Below are positions 60,716 to 64,000 of a stretch of 64,000 bases of DNA, piece after piece. A program made the position numbers and the translations under genes. The stretch's first letter is position 1, and every line of letters starts with the position of its first letter. The notes below the pieces were generated by a model. It saw only the letters and a list, made by a program, of their open reading frames with translations. It did no database searches and was not told the origin of the DNA. This stretch comes from Lachnospiraceae bacterium (GTDB lineage Bacteria; Bacillota; Clostridia; Lachnospirales; Lachnospiraceae), in contig JAGAPO010000069.1 in the NCBI GenBank assembly GCA_017623215.1, positions 44,538-108,537 of the forward strand. The letters run 5' to 3'.

Positions 60716-60729
60716 GGCATCCGGATGCC
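60716..60729. repeat. perfect 14-base palindrome inside a larger palindromic patch
   Basis: GGCATCCGGATGCC is its own reverse complement. It is flanked by TCCGATATCCG (60705-60715) and CGGATATCCGA (60738-60748), which are near-inverted copies. The 470-base gap 60515-60983 otherwise holds only the tandem repeat at 60817; no gene is supported. Confidence 0.5.
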
Positions 60730-60816
60730 GGAATATTCGGATATCCGATCGGGCTTCGGCGGGCATGGAAGTATCCGGTTATAGATGCCGAAGCATAAGC
60801 GATACAAAAAGAAAAC

Positions 60817-60944
60817 GACATCAAAGAGAAACGACATCAAAGAGAAAAGACAGGAAAGAACAAAGACAGGAAAGAACAAAGACAGGATAGAACAAAGATA
60901 GGATAGAACAAAGACAGCAAAGAACAAGGACATCAAAGAATGCC
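60817..60944. repeat. 16-bp tandem repeat array, eight units
   Basis: Eight contiguous 16-base units of a purine-rich motif run from 60817 to 60944. The central units read GACAGGAAAGAACAAA; outer ones drift to GACATCAAAGAGAAA-type and the last is partial at its end. Small frames across it on both strands are artefacts of the repeat. It sits 39 bases before the MATE gene. Confidence 0.85.
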
Positions 60945-60983
60945 CGGAACAGAGGGCATTGGAAGAAACGGAGACAATGAATT

Positions 60984-62339
60984 ATGGCGGATAAGAACAG
61001 CCTTTCCGGGGATTTCACCCAGGGAAGCATTGTGAAAAAGCTGATTCAGTTCATGATCCCTATATTGGGAGCGCTGATCTTGCAGGCGATGTATGGAGCA
61101 GTGGATTTGCTGATCGTTGGACAGTTCGGAACGGACGCAGCGATCTCAGCGGTTGCAACAGGAGGCAATATTATTAATCTGGCCACGATTGTGGTAACCG
61201 GGCTTACGATGGGCGTTACGGTGCTCATCAGCCGTTATTTGGGAGAAGAAAGGAGTCATAAGGTAGGAAAGGTAATCGGAGGGGCGGTATTCTTTTTTGC
61301 AATCCTTGCGGTTATTTTGATGGCGATTTTGGTCGTGTTTGCGCCGGGACTTGCTTCTCTTCTGAATGTGCCTGAGGAGGCATATGAACTGACCGCGGTA
61401 TATGTGCGGATCTGCGGAGCCGGTATGATATTCGTCATTGCGTATAATGTAATCAGCGGTATCTTCAGAGGTCTGGGCAATTCCAGGCTCCCTCTGATAT
61501 TCGTGGCGATTGCGTGTGTTGTGAACATAGTTGGGGATCTGCTCTTTGTCGCGGTATTCGACATGGATGTCGCCGGTGCGGCGCTTGCGACGATTCTGGC
61601 GCAGGCGGTCAGCGTGTTGCTGTCTCTGGTGATTATCCGCAGACAGGAGCTTCCGTTCTCGGTATCGAAAAAGGATATCGGCTGGAATCCGGAGATTGGG
61701 CGAATCGTAAAGCTTAGAGGGCCGATTGCGTTCCAGGACATGCTGGTAAATATCTCGTTCCTGATTCTGTGCGCGATTGTGAACGGAATGGGGCTTGAGG
61801 CTTCCTCCGGGTACGGAATCGCTCAGAAGGTAATTGCATTTGTCATGCTGATCCCCTCGGCGCTGATGCAGTCGATGTCGGCGTTCGTCGGACAGAATGT
61901 GGGAGCGGGCAAGGAGGACAGAGCGAGACGGGCGATGTTTGCGGGAATGGGAATCGGTGCAGCAATCGGTGTTCCGATCTTTTTGATTGCTTTTTTCCGA
62001 GGCGATATTCCGTCCGCAATCTTTACCTCGAACGCCGCGTTCATAGCGCGTTCGGCGGAGTATCTGCGCGGTTACAGTTATGAAGCGGTTCTGACCTGTA
62101 TCGTGTTCAGCTATATCGGATATTTTAACGGACATGGAATGACGCTTCCGGTTATGCTGCAGGGGATCTCGGCATCTCTGTTGGTGAGAGTGCCGTTATC
62201 ATACCTGTTCAGCCTGAAGGAAGGGGCGAATCTGGTTGATATCGGAATCGCGGTTCCGATTGCGTCGGTGTACGGAATCATTTTCTTCACCATATGCTTT
62301 TGGATTGCGATAAAAAACGAAAAGAAAAAGGGCGAATAA
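60984..62339 (+). CDS. MATE-family multidrug/cation antiporter
   Basis: The 451-residue membrane protein has about twelve hydrophobic segments and MATE features: IVKKLIQFMIPILGALILQA, YGAVDLLIVGQFGTDAAISA with the early Asp, GIFRGLGNSRLPLIFVAIAC and, in the second half, MSAFVGQNVGAGKEDRAR. It exports drugs or metabolites in exchange for Na+ or H+. Its leader contains the tandem repeat at 60817-60944, so expression may vary with repeat number. Confidence 0.93.
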   Translation: MADKNSLSGDFTQGSIVKKLIQFMIPILGALILQAMYGAVDLLIVGQFGTDAAISAVATGGNIINLATIVVTGLTMGVTVLISRYLGEERSHKVGKVIGGAVFFFAILAVILMAILVVFAPGLASLLNVPEEAYELTAVYVRICGAGMIFVIAYNVISGIFRGLGNSRLPLIFVAIACVVNIVGDLLFVAVFDMDVAGAALATILAQAVSVLLSLVIIRRQELPFSVSKKDIGWNPEIGRIVKLRGPIAFQDMLVNISFLILCAIVNGMGLEASSGYGIAQKVIAFVMLIPSALMQSMSAFVGQNVGAGKEDRARRAMFAGMGIGAAIGVPIFLIAFFRGDIPSAIFTSNAAFIARSAEYLRGYSYEAVLTCIVFSYIGYFNGHGMTLPVMLQGISASLLVRVPLSYLFSLKEGANLVDIGIAVPIASVYGIIFFTICFWIAIKNEKKKGE

Positions 62340-62445
62340 TGGATTGACACTGCCAGAATTCAGGATTACAATATAGGGCGAATAAAAAAGAAGCTTGCGT
62401 CTGACAGCTCATATGCACGGGCTGCCGGCAGAATGGAGGATTATG

Positions 62446-63159
62446 ATGAGAGTTTTATCAATTGGCAACAGCTTTTCACAGGATGCAACTGCCTATGTGC
62501 ATCAGATTGCAGAGTCTGCGGGAGAGAACGTGGAGACCGTGAATCTTTATATCGGGGGCTGCTCGTTAGAGCGTCATTGGAATAACCTGACGTTAGAGAC
62601 CGAGAAGTATCTGAAGGAAGTGAACGGACAGTCGACCGGCGAGTACGTTACGATTCGTGAGATGCTGGCGGACGGACACTGGGATTATATCACCCTGCAG
62701 CAGGTAAGCGGTGCGAGCCACAAGATTGCAACTTTTTTCCCTTTCCTGACACAGATTGTAGATTATCTGAAGGAGAATGCGGATTACGGTGAATTAGTAA
62801 TGCATCAGACCTGGTTCTATGAGGATAAGAGTGAGATGCTGGCTAATCAGGGCTATGAGAAGCATGAGGATATGTTCGCAAATATCAAGAAGTCCTATGC
62901 GGAGGCAATGGAGAGAGTTGGAATTAAGAAGATGATTCCTTCCGGACAGGTATTTGCAAATCTTCTTGATGACGGCGTCGGCAAGGTTCACAGAGATCAT
63001 TTCCACGCACTGATTCCGTTCGGCCGCTATGTGCTCGGCCTTGTATGGTATGAGACATTGACCGGAAAGAGCTGCCTTGAGGCGGATTATGTTCCGGAGG
63101 GAATGTGTGCGGAGCTTGCGCGTGCTGCAAGAGAGATGGTACATCGCTATCTCGTTTAA
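62446..63159 (+). CDS. DUF4886-like SGNH-fold protein
   Basis: The 237-residue protein begins MRVLSIGNSFSQDATAYVHQ, the SGNH block I in the form GNSFS, has NLYIGGCSLERHW and DYITLQQVSGAS, and a late DHFHALIPFGRYV with candidate catalytic Asp/His. This is the pattern of DUF4886, found beside glycan genes in gut bacteria and probably a carbohydrate esterase. The start at 62446 has the best spacing from GGAGGA. No signal peptide. It lies just before a GH78 gene. Confidence 0.82.
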   Translation: MRVLSIGNSFSQDATAYVHQIAESAGENVETVNLYIGGCSLERHWNNLTLETEKYLKEVNGQSTGEYVTIREMLADGHWDYITLQQVSGASHKIATFFPFLTQIVDYLKENADYGELVMHQTWFYEDKSEMLANQGYEKHEDMFANIKKSYAEAMERVGIKKMIPSGQVFANLLDDGVGKVHRDHFHALIPFGRYVLGLVWYETLTGKSCLEADYVPEGMCAELARAAREMVHRYLV

Positions 63160-63203
63160 TAGGAAATTGCTATTTTTTGATATGGACGATTGGTATAAAA
63201 ATA

Positions 63204-63246
63204 CCCAACAATAGTGGGTGCAATAAAAGTACCTACTGTTGTTGGG
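63204..63246. repeat. 16-bp imperfect inverted repeat
   Basis: CCCAACAATAGTGGGT (63204-63219) pairs with ACCTACTGTTGTTGGG (63231-63246), allowing two G-T pairs, around an 11-base loop. It is AT-richer than the flanks. Confidence 0.5.
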
Positions 63247-63279
63247 CATAAGAAACAAACGGTACGCATGGTAGTGTGA

Positions 63280-63317
63280 GTAGGAGGAATTTCTCTATCA
63301 AGAGAAATTCCTCCTAC
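63280..63317. repeat. perfect 17-bp hairpin hiding two SD-like sequences
   Basis: The arms 63280-63296 (starting GTAGGAGGAATTTCTCT) and 63301-63317 are exact inverted copies around ATCA. The first arm contains AGGAGGAA. No T tract follows. The GH78 start is 32 bases further on. Confidence 0.6.
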
Positions 63318-63348
63318 TCGCTTACAAATAAGATTGGAGTAGTTTATA

Positions 63349-64000
63349 ATGAGCAAATATAAAACAGTTGACTTACATAAGGCAAAATGGATTTCTACAG
63401 GCGGAGCATGCAGTACACCGCGGTTTCGTCAGGTAATTGTTTTGCCCAAAATCAGTGAAGCACAAATTACTATTGCAGGTCTGGGGATTTACGAGGTGTA
63501 CATCAACGGCAGGAGAGTCAGTGATGATTTGTTCCTTCCGTTAAGTACCGATTACAACAAGAGAACAGGTATCACTTATGGCAAGAAGCCATTTTTAGAG
63601 GAATTTGCACACCGTTTGTATTGTCCTGTTTATAATATCAGGGATTACCTGACAGAAGGGGAAAATACGGTCTGCTTTATGATGGGGCCCGGCTGGTATG
63701 AGCATCCGGGAGGCAGTTATGGACATATTAAACTGTGCTATTTGATTGAGTATATCGATATGTCCGGCAAGAACGGTTTCATCGGTTCTGATGAAAGTAT
63801 TCAGTGGAAACAAAGCTTTGTAAAAGAAGCCAGCCTGATAACCGGGGAATCCCATGATTATACGGACTATGAGGATGTCTGGATGGAGTCCGATTTTGAT
63901 GCCTCTGACTGGCAAACAGTAGAAATTGAGGAGACACCGGAAACAAATTTTTATATTCAGGATTGTCCTGCGGATAAAATAATACGTCACGTTGCACCGA
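63349..64000 (+). CDS. GH78 alpha-L-rhamnosidase, N-terminal part (cut by window end)
   Basis: The open frame runs from the ATG at 63349 to the last base without a stop, 217 codons. It reads ITIAGLGIYEVYINGRRVSD, then YLTEGENTVCFMMGPGWYEH and LITGESHDYTDYEDVW, the N-terminal beta-sandwich domains of GH78 rhamnosidases (the GExYDAR-like segment). GGAG lies at 63336. Codon usage is more AT-rich than the upstream genes, so it may be acquired. With the DUF4886-like gene it suggests a glycan-degradation cluster continuing beyond the window. Confidence 0.8.
   Translation, partial: MSKYKTVDLHKAKWISTGGACSTPRFRQVIVLPKISEAQITIAGLGIYEVYINGRRVSDDLFLPLSTDYNKRTGITYGKKPFLEEFAHRLYCPVYNIRDYLTEGENTVCFMMGPGWYEHPGGSYGHIKLCYLIEYIDMSGKNGFIGSDESIQWKQSFVKEASLITGESHDYTDYEDVWMESDFDASDWQTVEIEETPETNFYIQDCPADKIIRHVAP

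Noticed and set aside
60498..60936. Overlapping basic (plus) and hydrophobic Leu/Phe-rich (minus) frames
   Set aside because: Both are products of the 16-bp tandem array and palindromic spacer; no start signals.
60817..60944. Possible CRISPR array
   Set aside because: The 16-base units are contiguous with no spacers and no cas genes are nearby.

Overview
The window reads as one continuous piece of a low-to-mid GC, anaerobic, gut-type Bacillota chromosome, most like a member of the Lachnospiraceae. The reasons are the rnfCDGEAB order, an oxygen-sensitive class III ribonucleotide reductase with its activase, a flavodiiron protein, AGGAGG-type ribosome binding sites, TTGACA-N17-TATAAT promoters, and several plant-glycan genes (GH3, GH78, GPH sugar transporter). 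No rRNA, tRNA or CRISPR array was seen. The genus is inference.

Layout. 0.2-5.4 kb: complete Rnf complex operon, then a zinc-ribbon membrane protein. 6.1-12.3 kb: an F-type ATP synthase operon (a, c, b, alpha, gamma, beta, epsilon) with its own promoter. Its delta gene is missing, and a delta-like C-terminal domain is fused to the front of alpha; the c subunit carries a signal-peptide-like extension. 12.5-17.1 kb: a sirtuin-like protein with degenerate catalytic loops, gltX and a PcrA/UvrD helicase. 17.2-20.1 kb: an AraC regulator divergent from a GPH sugar symporter. 20.3-27.6 kb: a sulfur-looking region with a MalY/PatB C-S lyase, an unlisted 36-residue Cys/Met-rich peptide gene with its own promoter, dyad and terminator, and an operon of M20 amidohydrolase, SsuABC-like transporter, nitroreductase and a thiazoline-carboxylate (ATC) hydrolase family protein. 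Together these look like a system for importing and opening a cyclised or masked cysteine derivative.

27.6-33.7 kb: HxlR regulator and flavodoxin, then an AraC/cupin regulator divergent from a sugar-acid operon (enolase-superfamily dehydratase, RraA-like, SDR, UlaG-like). 34.1-38.4 kb: nrdD-nrdG behind NrdR-type boxes, and a flavodiiron protein. 38.5-47.6 kb: histidine phosphatase, a domain-permuted GH3 enzyme, a PHP-UvrD fusion helicase, an orphan endonuclease III Fe-S tail, a small conserved protein and a membrane-anchored trigger-factor-like isomerase.

47.6-51.1 kb is an AT-rich island. A permease gene is cut off at about 47.9 kb and followed by a compact restriction-modification system: winged-helix protein and MjaI-like endonuclease on the plus strand, HTH regulator and methyltransferase with a C-terminal nuclease-fold domain on the minus strand. 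An IS30-like remnant lies beside it. The chromosome resumes with guaA, whose glutaminase domain is degenerate, then an M3 oligoendopeptidase, a phosphodiesterase-family protein, a GNAT, a HIT protein, GH78, lspA, a coiled-coil protein, a repeat-rich spacer, a MATE exporter, a DUF4886-like protein and a GH78 gene that runs off the end.

Rnf and ATP synthase side by side suggest ion-gradient energy conservation from reduced ferredoxin. Most other cassettes serve sugar and sulfur acquisition. All family assignments come from reading motifs; no database search was run.
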